Shown: one piece after another, positions 46,249 through 55,428 of the stretch | Layout of the letters: each line of letters opens with the position of its first letter | Numbering within the stretch: position 1 is the stretch's first letter | Source of the DNA: Marivirga tractuosa DSM 4126 | GTDB taxonomy: Bacteria; Bacteroidota; Bacteroidia; Cytophagales; Cyclobacteriaceae | Direction of reading: 5' to 3' | Length of the DNA: 64,000 nucleotides | Assembly (NCBI RefSeq): GCF_000183425.1 | Contig: NC_014759.1 | Location: 62,001-126,000, forward strand | The notes under the pieces: model-generated | What the model was told of the DNA's origin: nothing | The model's database searches: none | Seen by the model: the letters and a program-made list of their open reading frames with translations, nothing else | Position numbers and translations under genes: made by a program

Positions 46249-47876
46249 ATGGATATCGCATTTAATAAAAACGAAGACCTCAATAAGCAAGAGGTAGACA
46301 AACTAAAACACAAACTAGAAAAAGTATATTTAGGCGGAGGGAAAAAAAGATTGCCTCGCAGCACGAAAAAGGTAAACTCACAGCCAGAGAACGCATCGAT
46401 TATTTGGTAGATGATGGTTCTGAATTTTTAGAGGTTGGCGCTTTTGCTGCTGACGGAATGTATGAGGATGTTGGTGGATGTCCTTCTGCTGGAGTGGTAA
46501 CAGGAATAGGTTATGTAGAGGGAAGGCAAGTAATGATAGTAGCAAATGACGCCACTGTAAAAGCTGGAGCCTGGTTTCCAATGACAGCAAAAAAGAATTT
46601 ACGGGCTCAGGAAATAGCAATGGAAAACAGATTACCGATTATCTATCTGGTTGATAGTGCAGGAGTTTTCTTACCCATGCAAAATGAAATTTTCCCAGAC
46701 AAGGAGCATTTCGGAAGACAGTTTAGAAACAATGCTAAGATGTCTTCAATGGGTATCATTCAAATTGCTGCCATTATGGGGAGCTGTGTCGCTGGTGGTG
46801 CCTATTTGCCTATTATGGCGGACGAAGCGATGATTGTCAATAAAACAGGCTCTATCTTTTTAGCAGGATCTTATTTGGTGAAAGCTGCGATTGGGGAAGA
46901 TATTGATAATGAAACTTTAGGAGGTGCTTCAACTCATTGTGAAATTTCTGGTGTAACGGATAATAAACATGAAACCGATCAGGACTGCTTGAATGATATC
47001 CGAAGAATTTTCAATAAAATCGGTAGTTTTGAGAAAGCTGGTTTTAATAGAGAAGAGCCCGCAGCACCCGCTAAAGATGAAAAGGAAATCTATGGCTTAC
47101 TGCCCAACGATCGGGTAAAGCCTTATGATACCAGGGATATTATAGCAAGACTAGTAGATAATTCTGAATTTGATGAATACAAAGAGCTTTACGGTCAGTC
47201 AATTATTTGTGGAACTGCCAGAATTGATGGCTGGGCAGTTGGAATTGTAGCCAATCAAAGAAAAGTTGTGAAAACCAAAAAAGGTGAAATGCAGATGGGG
47301 GGTGTAATTTACTCCGATTCTGCTGATAAAGCAGCACGTTTTATTATGAATTGCAATCAACGTAAAATTCCATTGGTTTTCTTACAGGATGTTAGTGGTT
47401 TTATGATTGGCAGTAAATCTGAACATGGAGGTATCATCAAGGACGGTGCTAAAATGGTAAATGCTATGGCCAATTCTGTTGTGCCAAAATTTACTATTGT
47501 AATTGGTAATTCTTATGGAGCAGGTAATTACGCAATGTGCGGAAAGGCTTATGATCCTCGTTTGATCTATGCCTGGCCAACAGCACAAATTGCAGTGATG
47601 AGTGGAGCAGCAGCAGCTAAAACCTTATTGCAGATAAAAGTGGCAACTTTAAAAGCTAAAGGAGAAGTTATTTCCGATGAAGACAAGGAGAAAATGTTGA
47701 AAGACATTACTGATAAATACAATGAAGAACTATCTCCTTATTATGCTGCTTCTAGATTGTGGGTAGATGGGATTATAGATCCTTTAGAAACCCGTAAGGT
47801 AATTTCAATGGGAATTGAGGCAGCAGATCACGCCCCTCTTGAAAAGCCGTTTAATGTAGGCGTAATACAAACCTAA
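46249..47876 (+). CDS. acyl-CoA carboxylase beta (carboxyltransferase) subunit, frameshifted near the N-terminus
   Basis: Biotin-dependent carboxyltransferase of the propionyl/methylcrotonyl-CoA type. The N-terminus begins at ATG 46249 (MDIAFNKNEDLNK ... VYLGGG), then the frame shifts at the run of seven A (46342-46348) and continues as IASQHEKGKLTARERIDYLV. With eight A the gene would read GGGKKKIASQHEKGKLTARE, the family consensus, giving 543 residues. Carboxyltransferase motifs after that are intact: GGAYLPIMADEAMIV, GAGNYAMCGKAYDPRLIYAWP and the C-terminal GIIDPLETRKVI. Either a sequencing error, a real one-base deletion, or expression by slippage at the A run. The downstream part alone starts at an internal ATG (46404), losing about 50 residues. 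Confidence 0.85.
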
Positions 47877-47887
47877 ATCACTGAAAA

Positions 47888-48754
47888 TTGGAATTGGATA
47901 AAAACGAATTTAAAGCATTAGTTTCCCTTTTGGAAGATGAGGATGAAGAAGTAAATCGTCATGTGGAAGGGAAAATAATGTCTTTGGGCAGTGATGTGAT
48001 CCCTTTTTTGGAAGAGCAATGGGAGAATAGCTTTGATCCGAATATTCAACGGAAAATTGAGGATATGATCCATACTCTTCAGTTTTCGCAGTTAAAGGAG
48101 CGATTTAGAGCATGGAAGGAAACGGGAGGAGAAAGCTTGCTGGAAGGCATGTGGTTAATATCTCTATACCAGTATCCAGATACAGAGATCAATGATCTAA
48201 ATAAAGAAATTGAGCAAATCTATTATGATATTTGGGTTGAATTGAAGGAAGATTTACATCCTTATGATCAAATCAAAATCATAAATGGTGCGCTTTTTAC
48301 CAAATTAAAATTCAGAGCCAACACTAAGAATTTTCATTCTCCCAATAATTCCTTTTTAAAATCAGTTTTAGAGAGTAAAAGAGGAAATCCTATTTCGCTT
48401 TCTGTGGTTTATATGTTGGTTGCTGAAAAGCTAGGTTTGCCTATTTATGGCGTAAATTTGCCAAACCTTTTTATTATTACTTATAAAAATGAAGAGCTTC
48501 AGTTTTATGTCAATGCCTTCAATAGAGGCTTAATTTTTTCTAAGAAAGACATAGACAACTATTTGGCTAATCTGAATTTAACTCCAAAGCCGATTTATTA
48601 TGAACCATGCTCTAATGAAGATATTATTAAAAGGGTATTAAGAAATCTCATTTTGGCTTTCGAGAAATTAGGAGAACACCACAAATCAGAAGAAGTGAAA
48701 GAGCTTTTAATTGAGGTTTCTGGCGGCATTGATTTAGATGCTTTAGGGCTTTAA
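47888..48754 (+). CDS. transglutaminase-like / SirB1 family protein
   Basis: 288 residues, DUF with transglutaminase-like fold related to SirB1 and the heat-repeat start LEDEDEEVNRHVEGKIMSLG. Family pattern NSFLKSVLESKRGNPISLSVVYMLVAEKLGLPIYGVNLPNLFI occupies about 155-200; the classical catalytic Cys is replaced by Ser in this segment (GNPISLSVVY), so peptidase activity is doubtful. Start is TTG 47888, 11 bases after the carboxylase stop. Role unknown. Confidence 0.8.
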   Translation: MELDKNEFKALVSLLEDEDEEVNRHVEGKIMSLGSDVIPFLEEQWENSFDPNIQRKIEDMIHTLQFSQLKERFRAWKETGGESLLEGMWLISLYQYPDTEINDLNKEIEQIYYDIWVELKEDLHPYDQIKIINGALFTKLKFRANTKNFHSPNNSFLKSVLESKRGNPISLSVVYMLVAEKLGLPIYGVNLPNLFIITYKNEELQFYVNAFNRGLIFSKKDIDNYLANLNLTPKPIYYEPCSNEDIIKRVLRNLILAFEKLGEHHKSEEVKELLIEVSGGIDLDALGL

Positions 48755-48819
48755 TTTTGTGATTTATTTATAGAGAGTGATTGGTCTATCGCTCGACTCT
48801 GGCTAGTGATGGCTACTTT

Positions 48820-48832
48820 GTGCCTCTGGCAC
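48820..48832. repeat. small triloop palindrome
   Basis: GTGCC-TCT-GGCAC, in the 186-base gap between convergent genes 48755-48940. The gap also holds CGACTCTGGCTAG and CCGTCAGAGGCGG, similar small dyads. Same TCT-loop type as the palindromes at 16456 and 54560. Confidence 0.45.
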
Positions 48833-48940
48833 GTAATAGCTGATTGCTTCAAGTTTAAAGTTCAGGATTTCATAGCTAAATCCGTCAGAGGCGGTAGTAA
48901 TTTCCAATGGCGAAGCTATCGGAAGTAGTAGGATATTTCA

Positions 48941-49576
48941 TCAAGTCACATTCAAACAAATAAAATACTCTCCTAGCTCATAAAAAGCTAATTGATAGCT
49001 TTGTTTGAAGTTTCCTTTTTGAATTTTACCCGTCATCAACGTCCAATCTTTGTTTTCTGGCTTAACACTCAGATGTTCCCTAAAATCCAATTCTCTTTTC
49101 ATAAAAAGCTTATACAAAACCTCCTTTGCAGACCAAACTTTAGAAAAGTAGACTAAATTATCTTGGCAATAGAACATTTCCTCTGCTGTGTAAAGTCTGG
49201 GGGCTATTTTTGCCATTTTTGGTTTAGGTTTTTCTATGTCTATGCCTACATCTAGTTGATAACCAATGGTTAGAGCGATATAATTTTCAGTATGCGATAA
49301 TGAGATATCATATTCTGAATCAGGAATTTGAGGTTTTCCATATTCATTTCTAAAAATAGGCTGGTCTGTGATTTTTAGCTCATGTAGAACAGTTTTACAA
49401 AGCATTCTACCCGCCATAAATTCTAATTTCTTTTCAGGATGTGTAGTTTCCAATAGAATTTTTTCATCAATTAGGCTTAACTGGACATTTTTGAGATAGA
49501 ATTCCAAATCCTCTTCAATTTTCCAAACAGCCAAATGAATATTCTCGTTGATTTGCTTTATGTATTCTAATGCCAT
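48941..49576 (-). CDS. 4'-phosphopantetheinyl transferase superfamily protein
   Basis: 211 residues, Sfp/AcpT-like. Motifs: FRNEYGKPQ (about 79-87), ISLSHTENYIAL, the metal-binding VGIDIEKP and FSKVWSAKEVLYK. Transfers 4'-phosphopantetheine from CoA to carrier proteins; the N-terminal domain is present, so it is the two-domain Sfp type. Divergent from the WD40 gene, 16 bases between start codons. No carrier protein or polyketide gene is near. Confidence 0.9.
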   Translation of the reverse strand: MALEYIKQINENIHLAVWKIEEDLEFYLKNVQLSLIDEKILLETTHPEKKLEFMAGRMLCKTVLHELKITDQPIFRNEYGKPQIPDSEYDISLSHTENYIALTIGYQLDVGIDIEKPKPKMAKIAPRLYTAEEMFYCQDNLVYFSKVWSAKEVLYKLFMKRELDFREHLSVKPENKDWTLMTGKIQKGNFKQSYQLAFYELGEYFICLNVT

Positions 49577-49592
49577 CGCTTAACTTTACAAT

Positions 49593-50510
49593 ATGCCTAA
49601 AATTAATGTAGAAAAAATTCAAAGCCTAACCGGACACAAAGATTGCTTATATGTAGTGGAACCTGCAAGCGAAAGTCATCTCTTTTTTTCCGCAGGTGGG
49701 GATGGAATCGTTGCTCTCTGGGATTTGAAAGATCCTGAATTGGGCACCATGGTGGCTAAGGTACAGAATTCTGTTTATGCACTTCATTACCTTAAGGAAA
49801 ATAACCAATTGATAGTTGGGCATAATTATGAAGGCATTCATTTGGTGGATGTAGCAGAAAAGCAAGAACTAAAATCAGCTAAAATTACTGAAAGTGCTAT
49901 TTTTGATATTAAAGTGGTAGGCAATATTATTTTAACCGCTTGCGCAGATGGTCAATTGATTTTATCTGATTTAAAAGATTTGAGCACCATAGCAAAATTA
50001 CAATTGAGCGATAAAAGTGCCCGAACTATTGCGGTTCACCCTGATTTAAAAGAAGTGGCTATAGGTTTTAGTGATAATACAATTAAAATACTTTCTACAG
50101 CCGATTGGCGTTTAAAAAAGGAGATAAAAGCTCATGATAATTCGGTATTTACACTACAATATTCATTTGATGGAAATATATTACTAAGCTCAGGTAGGGA
50201 TGCGCATTTGAAAATTTGGGATGTAAAAAGCAATTATTTATTAATGGAAACTATAGTGGCTCATATGTATGCTATAAATAATATCAGCTTCCGACCTGAT
50301 GGAAAGTATTTTGCCACTTGCAGCATGGATAAAAGCATAAAAATTTGGGATTCACACTCTTTCCGCTTGCTGAAAGTGATTGATAAAGCCAGACATGCAG
50401 GTCATGCCACTTCGGTGAATAAATTGCTATGGACAGATTATCAAGACCGGCTAGTAAGTGCTAGTGACGATCATACTTTATCAATTTGGGACATTCAAAT
50501 GCATAAATAA
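49593..50510 (+). CDS. WD40 repeat protein
   Basis: 305 residues forming about seven WD repeats: HKDCLYVVEPA, GDGIVALWDLKD, HDNSVFTLQYSFDGNILLSSGRDAHLKIWD-type blades, ending DDHTLSIWDIQMHK. No signal peptide, so cytoplasmic, likely a scaffold. Function cannot be read from sequence. Sixteen bases from the divergent phosphopantetheinyl transferase gene. Confidence 0.88.
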   Translation: MPKINVEKIQSLTGHKDCLYVVEPASESHLFFSAGGDGIVALWDLKDPELGTMVAKVQNSVYALHYLKENNQLIVGHNYEGIHLVDVAEKQELKSAKITESAIFDIKVVGNIILTACADGQLILSDLKDLSTIAKLQLSDKSARTIAVHPDLKEVAIGFSDNTIKILSTADWRLKKEIKAHDNSVFTLQYSFDGNILLSSGRDAHLKIWDVKSNYLLMETIVAHMYAINNISFRPDGKYFATCSMDKSIKIWDSHSFRLLKVIDKARHAGHATSVNKLLWTDYQDRLVSASDDHTLSIWDIQMHK

Positions 50511-50615
50511 AAAATAAGGCTGTATATTTATATCTTGAAAAAGTGAAATACTTTTCTTAGCATTAAGACAATTCCCAGTCTGATGCGTTATTTAATAAAA
50601 TAATAGTATAACAAC

Positions 50616-51368
50616 ATGAAGATTACTCCTTTAGAAATACGACAAAAAGAATTTGAAAAAGGCTTTAGGGGCTATGATAAAGATGATGTCAAAGCATTTT
50701 TGGCTTCTCTTTCACAAGAGTGGGAGCGAGAGATGGATATGCAAAAGGAGTTAAAATTGAAACTAGAAGCGGCTGAAAAGGAAGTAGAAAAACTTCGTCA
50801 GGTGGAAAGTTCATTATATAAAACTTTAAAAACCGCAGAGGATACGGGAGCCAATGTTATTACTCAAGCCAATAGAACTGCCGAGTTACATTTGAAGGAA
50901 ACACAAATGAAGGCCGATAAATTATTGTCAGATGCTCAGCAGAGAGCCAAAGACATAGTGGAAGATGCCAATCATAAAGCTCAAACTATTTTGGAAGAAA
51001 TGGAAGATGAGCTAAAAGAAGTAGCGGATGGTTTCAAGCTATTGGAGAGTCATCGAGATAATGTGGCGGAAGAGCTTAAAAATTTAAGCACAGGCTTAAA
51101 CGATAAAGTGAAAAAGATTGAAGACCGCATGCAGCATGTGGATATAGAAACCCACCTCAAAAGAGCCAGAAAAGCAGTTAAGAAAATTCAAAATGCAGAT
51201 GGCTATGAATTGGAAGAGCTTAAATCCAAGCCCATAGAACATGAGGCAGCAAAACCTCCTAAAGCAGAAAATACACCAAAGCAAGAGGAACCAGCTAAAG
51301 AAAAAAAGGAGAAAAAAGATGATGGTGGGGAAGACACCTCATTCTTTGATGAAATTACTGCCGATTAA
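50616..51368 (+). CDS. DivIVA domain-containing protein
   Basis: 250 residues: the membrane-curvature-binding N-terminus MKITPLEIRQKEFEKGFRGYDKDDVKAFL (about 1-30), long coiled coil (about 35-185) and a Lys/Glu-rich disordered C-terminus (205-245). In other phyla DivIVA marks poles and division sites; in Bacteroidota its role is poorly known. Followed by folB 20 bases on. Confidence 0.9.
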   Translation: MKITPLEIRQKEFEKGFRGYDKDDVKAFLASLSQEWEREMDMQKELKLKLEAAEKEVEKLRQVESSLYKTLKTAEDTGANVITQANRTAELHLKETQMKADKLLSDAQQRAKDIVEDANHKAQTILEEMEDELKEVADGFKLLESHRDNVAEELKNLSTGLNDKVKKIEDRMQHVDIETHLKRARKAVKKIQNADGYELEELKSKPIEHEAAKPPKAENTPKQEEPAKEKKEKKDDGGEDTSFFDEITAD

Positions 51369-51388
51369 ACATATTCAATAATTATTTT

Positions 51389-51754
51389 ATGAAGGGAAAA
51401 GTAGCACTATCCGGTATGGCTTTTTATGGCTATCACGGCTATTATGTGGAGGAGAATAAACTAGGTAATCATTATACTGTTGATTTGGTTGTAGAAACCG
51501 AATTTGAACAAATGGATGATAGCCTGGAAAGCACTTTAAATTACGAAACGCTTTATAAAACTACTGAAGAGGTGATGAAAAAGCCTCTAAAATTATTAGA
51601 AACTCTAGCTTTTCATATCGGAAAGAAAATCCTATCAGAAAATGAATCTGCTTTAAAAGTATTAGTTCGAGTGAACAAAATGCAACCTCCCATTGGGGCT
51701 TTATGTGATAAGGCTTATGTGGAGTTAGAGGTGGATAGGGAAGATATTTCTTAA
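51389..51754 (+). CDS. folB: dihydroneopterin aldolase
   Basis: 121 residues; cleaves dihydroneopterin to 6-hydroxymethyl-dihydropterin in folate synthesis. Tunnelling fold pattern: AFYGYHGYYVEENKLGNHYTVDL, the YETLY / LLETLAFHIGKKIL helices with the binding Glu, and VRVNKMQPPIG. Length standard. Downstream of the DivIVA gene, probably co-transcribed. Confidence 0.93.
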   Translation: MKGKVALSGMAFYGYHGYYVEENKLGNHYTVDLVVETEFEQMDDSLESTLNYETLYKTTEEVMKKPLKLLETLAFHIGKKILSENESALKVLVRVNKMQPPIGALCDKAYVELEVDREDIS

Positions 51755-51800
51755 GAGAGATACACTTTCGTTATTCTACTTCTACAGAACCAGATTAGAA

Positions 51801-51978
51801 CGTCATCCCTTTGAAGAAAGGAATCTTGTCCTATTGAAACGAAGTTTCATTAACCTTAAAGAGTGCCATAACCTTCTCAAGTCTCATAACTAGTGGCACA
51901 AAAACCATTTTCGTAATATCTATAAATATTTTAATCATAGATTAAAATCAAAAGATTCCTGTCTTCACAGGAATGACG
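51801..51978. mobile_element. MITE-like element with 27-bp imperfect terminal inverted repeats
   Basis: Left end 51801-51827 begins CGTCATCCCTTTGAAG and ends AGGAATCTT; right end 51952-51978 is AAGATTCCT ... GGAATGACG. Reverse-complementing the right end gives the left end with about four differences in 27. Each end is itself a hairpin (right: ATTCCTGT-CTTC-ACAGGAAT). The 124 bases between hold a further dyad GTGCCA / TGGCAC and no ORF. The whole gap between folB and hutU (51755-52236) has no other feature I can support. Confidence 0.6.
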
Positions 51979-52236
51979 CAAGGATGAAATTTTATATCAA
52001 TAGGAAAGTTTTTGAGTTAGGTGTTATATTTTAATATAATTTGTTTGAGGTCAATAAATTGGTACCGTGAACTCTACATGTTAACTAAAAGTTGAAATAT
52101 CGTTTAAAGATTATCTCATCAGTTGGGAAACACCATCATCCCAAGGATTAAAATTAAATACATTCATTTCTAATTTGCCTTTTTGTTGAATTTACTGCTA
52201 TTTCACATTCGGAAAGATTGAACAGAACTATTAGCT

Positions 52237-53910
52237 ATGGAAACGACAAAGAAATATAATCCCGAAACTTATAAAACGCCTACTGGAAGTCAATTGAACT
52301 GCAAAGGCTGGGTTCAAGAAGCGGCACTTAGAATGCTGTTGAATAATCTCGATCCAGAAGTGGCAGAAAGACCGGAAGATTTAATTGTGTACGGAGGAAG
52401 AGGTAAAGCAGCCAGAAATTTCGAATCACTGGATTTAATTATTAAAGCTCTTAAGGATTTAGAAGAGGACGAAACTTTGGTAGTCCAATCTGGTAAGCCC
52501 GTTGGGATTTTACCCACACATAAAGATGCCCCAAAAGTGTTGATTTCCAATTCTCAGTTAGTTCCAAATTGGGCTAATTGGAAGCATTTTGATGAACTGG
52601 AAAAGAAAGGCTTGATGATGTATGGACAGATGACAGCTGGAAGTTGGATTTACATCGGTTCTCAAGGAATTGTTCAAGGAACTTATGAAACTTTTTCTGC
52701 TATAGCCAATAAAGATTTCAATGGAAGTTTGAAAGGCACTTTAACTGTTACTGCAGGATTAGGTGGTATGGGTGGAGCTCAGCCTTTGGCTGTGACCATG
52801 AATGACGGGGTTTGTCTGGTTGCCGAGGTAGAACAATGGAGAATTGACAAAAGATTAAAGACTAAGTATTTGGATGAATCCATAGAAGATATGGATGCGG
52901 CTATTGATAGAGCTTTGGAGGCCAAAAAGAACCAGGAAAGGGTATCTATTGGAGTTCCATATAATGCTGTTCATCTATTAGAAAGATTGAAAGAAAGAAA
53001 TGTTATTCCGGATGTTTTAACCGATCAAACCTCAGCGCACGATCCTTTAATCGGTTATGTCCCGCATCAAATCAGTTTGGAAGAATCTAATGTATTAAGG
53101 GAAGAAAATCCTGATAAATATGAAGAGTTGTCTTATGAGTCTATGTATCGACATGTAGAACTGATGTTGGAATTGCAAAAGGCTGGAGCTATTACTTTTG
53201 ACTATGGAAATAACCTTAGAGCAAGGGCACAGGAGAAAGGCTTGAAAAATGCTTTTGATTTCCCTGGATTTGTACCAGCTTATATTCGTCCACTTTTCTG
53301 CGAAGGAAAAGGGCCATTCCGTTGGGCTGCACTTTCAGGTGATCCTGCTGATATAGCCGAAACCGATAGAGTAATAAAAGAATTATTCCCAGAAAATGAA
53401 TCTTTAATGCGCTGGATGGATATGGCGCAAGAAAGAATTGCTTTTCAAGGCTTGCCTTCAAGAATTTGCTGGTTAGGACAAGGGGAAAGAGAAAAAGCTG
53501 GCTTGGCTTTCAATAAATTAGTGAAAGAAGGAAAAGTCAAAGCCCCAATCGTGATTGGAAGAGATCATTTGGATACGGGTTCTGTTGCATCTCCAAATAG
53601 AGAGACTGAGGCTATGTTGGATGGTTCTGATGCCGTGGCAGATTGGCCATTATTAAACGCTTTAGTGAACACTGCAGGCGGTGCCAGTTGGGTGTCTTTG
53701 CATCATGGTGGTGGAGTTGGCATGGGCTATTCCATTCATGCCGGAATGGTGATTGTGGCTGATGGTACGGAAGATGCAGAAAAGAGATTGAAACGAGTCT
53801 TACATAATGACCCAGGAATGGGAGTAATTCGTCATGCTGATGCTGGCTATGATATCGCTCAAGATACTGCCCGAAAGCATAAATTAGATATTAAAGAAAG
53901 ATTGAAATAA
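52237..53910 (+). CDS. hutU: urocanate hydratase
   Basis: Second enzyme of histidine degradation, urocanate to imidazolonepropionate, with tightly bound NAD+. 557 residues, standard length. Motifs: [34 protein letters not shown] (NAD binding), [20 protein letters not shown] and the active site area [15 protein letters not shown]. hutH, hutI and hutG are not next to it. A biosynthetic his operon with a leader peptide lies 16 kb away. Confidence 0.97.
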   Translation: METTKKYNPETYKTPTGSQLNCKGWVQEAALRMLLNNLDPEVAERPEDLIVYGGRGKAARNFESLDLIIKALKDLEEDETLVVQSGKPVGILPTHKDAPKVLISNSQLVPNWANWKHFDELEKKGLMMYGQMTAGSWIYIGSQGIVQGTYETFSAIANKDFNGSLKGTLTVTAGLGGMGGAQPLAVTMNDGVCLVAEVEQWRIDKRLKTKYLDESIEDMDAAIDRALEAKKNQERVSIGVPYNAVHLLERLKERNVIPDVLTDQTSAHDPLIGYVPHQISLEESNVLREENPDKYEELSYESMYRHVELMLELQKAGAITFDYGNNLRARAQEKGLKNAFDFPGFVPAYIRPLFCEGKGPFRWAALSGDPADIAETDRVIKELFPENESLMRWMDMAQERIAFQGLPSRICWLGQGEREKAGLAFNKLVKEGKVKAPIVIGRDHLDTGSVASPNRETEAMLDGSDAVADWPLLNALVNTAGGASWVSLHHGGGVGMGYSIHAGMVIVADGTEDAEKRLKRVLHNDPGMGVIRHADAGYDIAQDTARKHKLDIKERLK

Positions 53911-53928
53911 ATGATTTTAAATATCCCC

Positions 53929-53952
53929 CTTGCAGGTGTTTTCACCTGCAAG
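53929..53952. repeat. perfect 10-bp hairpin after hutU
   Basis: CTTGCAGGTG (53929-53938), loop TTTT, CACCTGCAAG (53943-53952). No T run follows, so a terminator role is uncertain. Confidence 0.55.
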
Positions 53953-53977
53953 TATTAAAATTGAAATAAATGTTAAT

Positions 53978-54006
53978 CCGGTCTGACGCATTGCGCGTCT
54001 GACCGG
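53978..54006. repeat. 12-bp hairpin, REP-like
   Basis: CCGGTCTGACGC (53978-53989), loop ATTGC, GCGTCTGACCGG (53995-54006), with a single T-T mismatch. GC-rich against an AT-rich background. Between hutU and the DUF4174 gene, which are convergent. Confidence 0.6.
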
Positions 54007-54020
54007 TAATTCTCAGAATG

Positions 54021-54458
54021 TTAATTCCCATCCCTCATTTCCCTTTGCCTCATAGGCATGGCATCAATAATCCTAAATAATTTTTCATTGGAGATAGTAG
54101 AGTTGCTTTTCAATTTCACCCCACCATCTTTGCCGATTAATAAGTTTTGAAGGGGCTGTTTTTCTTCAATATTCAACTCTTTTATGATTTGGTGGAAATC
54201 TAGCAGGTGATTTTTATTTGAATTCCAGATTTCAACCTTTTGGTTTTTGAGAATAATGACTTTCAAGTCTCGTTCATTATACCCCTCTTTGTTTCGGGTG
54301 ATTTCAGCAAGCTGTTTATCTAATTGAGTAGATTTTTGATCAGCTGTGTAAATGATCAGCAATCTGTTTTTCCACTGGAAATCATCCAAGCTTGTAATTT
54401 GGGCTTGTGCGCAGCTCATATGAAAGATTAAGATTGTTAAAAGTAATATTTGTCTCAT
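54021..54458 (-). CDS. DUF4174 domain-containing secreted protein
   Basis: 145 residues with a signal peptide (MRQILLLTILIFHMSCAQAQ) that includes a possible lipobox-like LFHMSC; the DUF4174 thioredoxin-like domain follows (FQWKNRLLIIYTAD, NLLIGKDGGVKLKS, with the end IIDAMPMRQREMR). Periplasmic; function not established. No CxxC is present. Confidence 0.85.
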   Translation of the reverse strand: MRQILLLTILIFHMSCAQAQITSLDDFQWKNRLLIIYTADQKSTQLDKQLAEITRNKEGYNERDLKVIILKNQKVEIWNSNKNHLLDFHQIIKELNIEEKQPLQNLLIGKDGGVKLKSNSTISNEKLFRIIDAMPMRQREMRDGN

Positions 54459-54510
54459 AGTATTGGTAACTAATGGAGATAGAGGATGTTTGAATAGCCT
54501 GGGTCTAAAG

Positions 54511-54801
54511 ATAAGGTCGCTCCTACGGAGCTTTGGAGAGTGGTATGATTAGAATTACCATAAGGTCGTCCCTCTGGGACTTAATTTCTAATCAAAGATC
54601 GAGATTTAAAAATTGACGTGCTGTTCTAATAATATATGGAAACGACTTTAAGATTAAAGGAAATGACTTTTTAATCAGGTTTAGGTGAAATAGAAATCAA
54701 TATTTATGCACCAAGAATGCTCTACCATAGCACCGTAGGTGTGATCTTATGGTAACTTTGAAGCGAAAATAAAAACCCAAGCTCCGTAGGAGCGACCTTA
54801 T
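54511..54801. repeat. cluster of four covarying palindromes bounded by a perfect 23-bp inverted repeat
   Basis: Unit 1 (54511-54533) starts ATAAGGTCG with stem CTCC-TAC-GGAG. Unit 2 (54560-54582) has the same ATAAGGTCG and ends CTT, but the stem is TCCC-TCT-GGGA. Unit 3 (54727-54750, other strand) has ATAAGATCA with stem CACC-TAC-GGTG. Unit 4 (54779-54801) is the exact reverse complement of unit 1. The stems differ by paired changes that keep base pairing. It fills the 366-base gap between the DUF4174 and Lrp genes; no ORF inside. Confidence 0.75.
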
Positions 54802-54824
54802 TCATATCTATTAATCAACAATTA

Positions 54825-55304
54825 TCACCCCAAAGGCACAGCAGTAGTGTCTGTAATCTTCTTCATAACGAAAGAGCTTTGAATATTAGCCAGATTCTCA
54901 TTGGTGGAGAGTTTATTGACAATAAAATCCTGAAAAGCATTCATATCTTTTACCAAAATCTTTAAATGGTAATCATATTGTCCTGCCAAGTGATAACATT
55001 CCGTAACTTCTGGAATCTGCGCTACATGTGCTTCGAACTGAGCCAGCTTATCTTTGGTGTGTTTTTCTAGTCTCAACATGCAGAGTGCCATTAATCCTTT
55101 ACCGGTTTTATCTGCATCAATCAATGCAACATATTGCCCGATTACGCCCGTTTTCTCCAATCTTTTTACCCTTTCGTAAACAGGAGTAATGGTCAAATCA
55201 AGCTGTGCGGCTAACTCTTTATTGGTTATGCGTGCATTCTTTTGCAGGAGCTTTATGATGTGAATATCTGTTGAATCTAAACGAATAGTAGAATTATTTT
55301 CCAT
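54825..55304 (-). CDS. Lrp/AsnC family transcriptional regulator
   Basis: 159 residues: AsnC helix-turn-helix (about 8-60, DIHIIKLLQKNARITNKELAAQLDL) and the RAM ligand-binding domain (about 70-150, YHLAGQYDYHLKILVKD). Divergent from the Cys/Met PLP gene, 124 bases apart, so it probably controls that gene in response to an amino acid. Confidence 0.94.
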   Translation of the reverse strand: MENNSTIRLDSTDIHIIKLLQKNARITNKELAAQLDLTITPVYERVKRLEKTGVIGQYVALIDADKTGKGLMALCMLRLEKHTKDKLAQFEAHVAQIPEVTECYHLAGQYDYHLKILVKDMNAFQDFIVNKLSTNENLANIQSSFVMKKITDTTAVPLG

Positions 55305-55428
55305 TTAAATAGATTTAGAGGCACATAAAAAGATTATCTGTCTTTAAAATTCAAAAATATAGTTTTATTTTCTTTAATATATAGTATCTAAGAATTATTT
55401 TCTAATTTTATAAAAAATAATAGAAATT

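Noticed and set aside
53929..53952. Terminator of hutU
   Set aside because: Perfect stem but no U run after it; kept only as a hairpin repeat.
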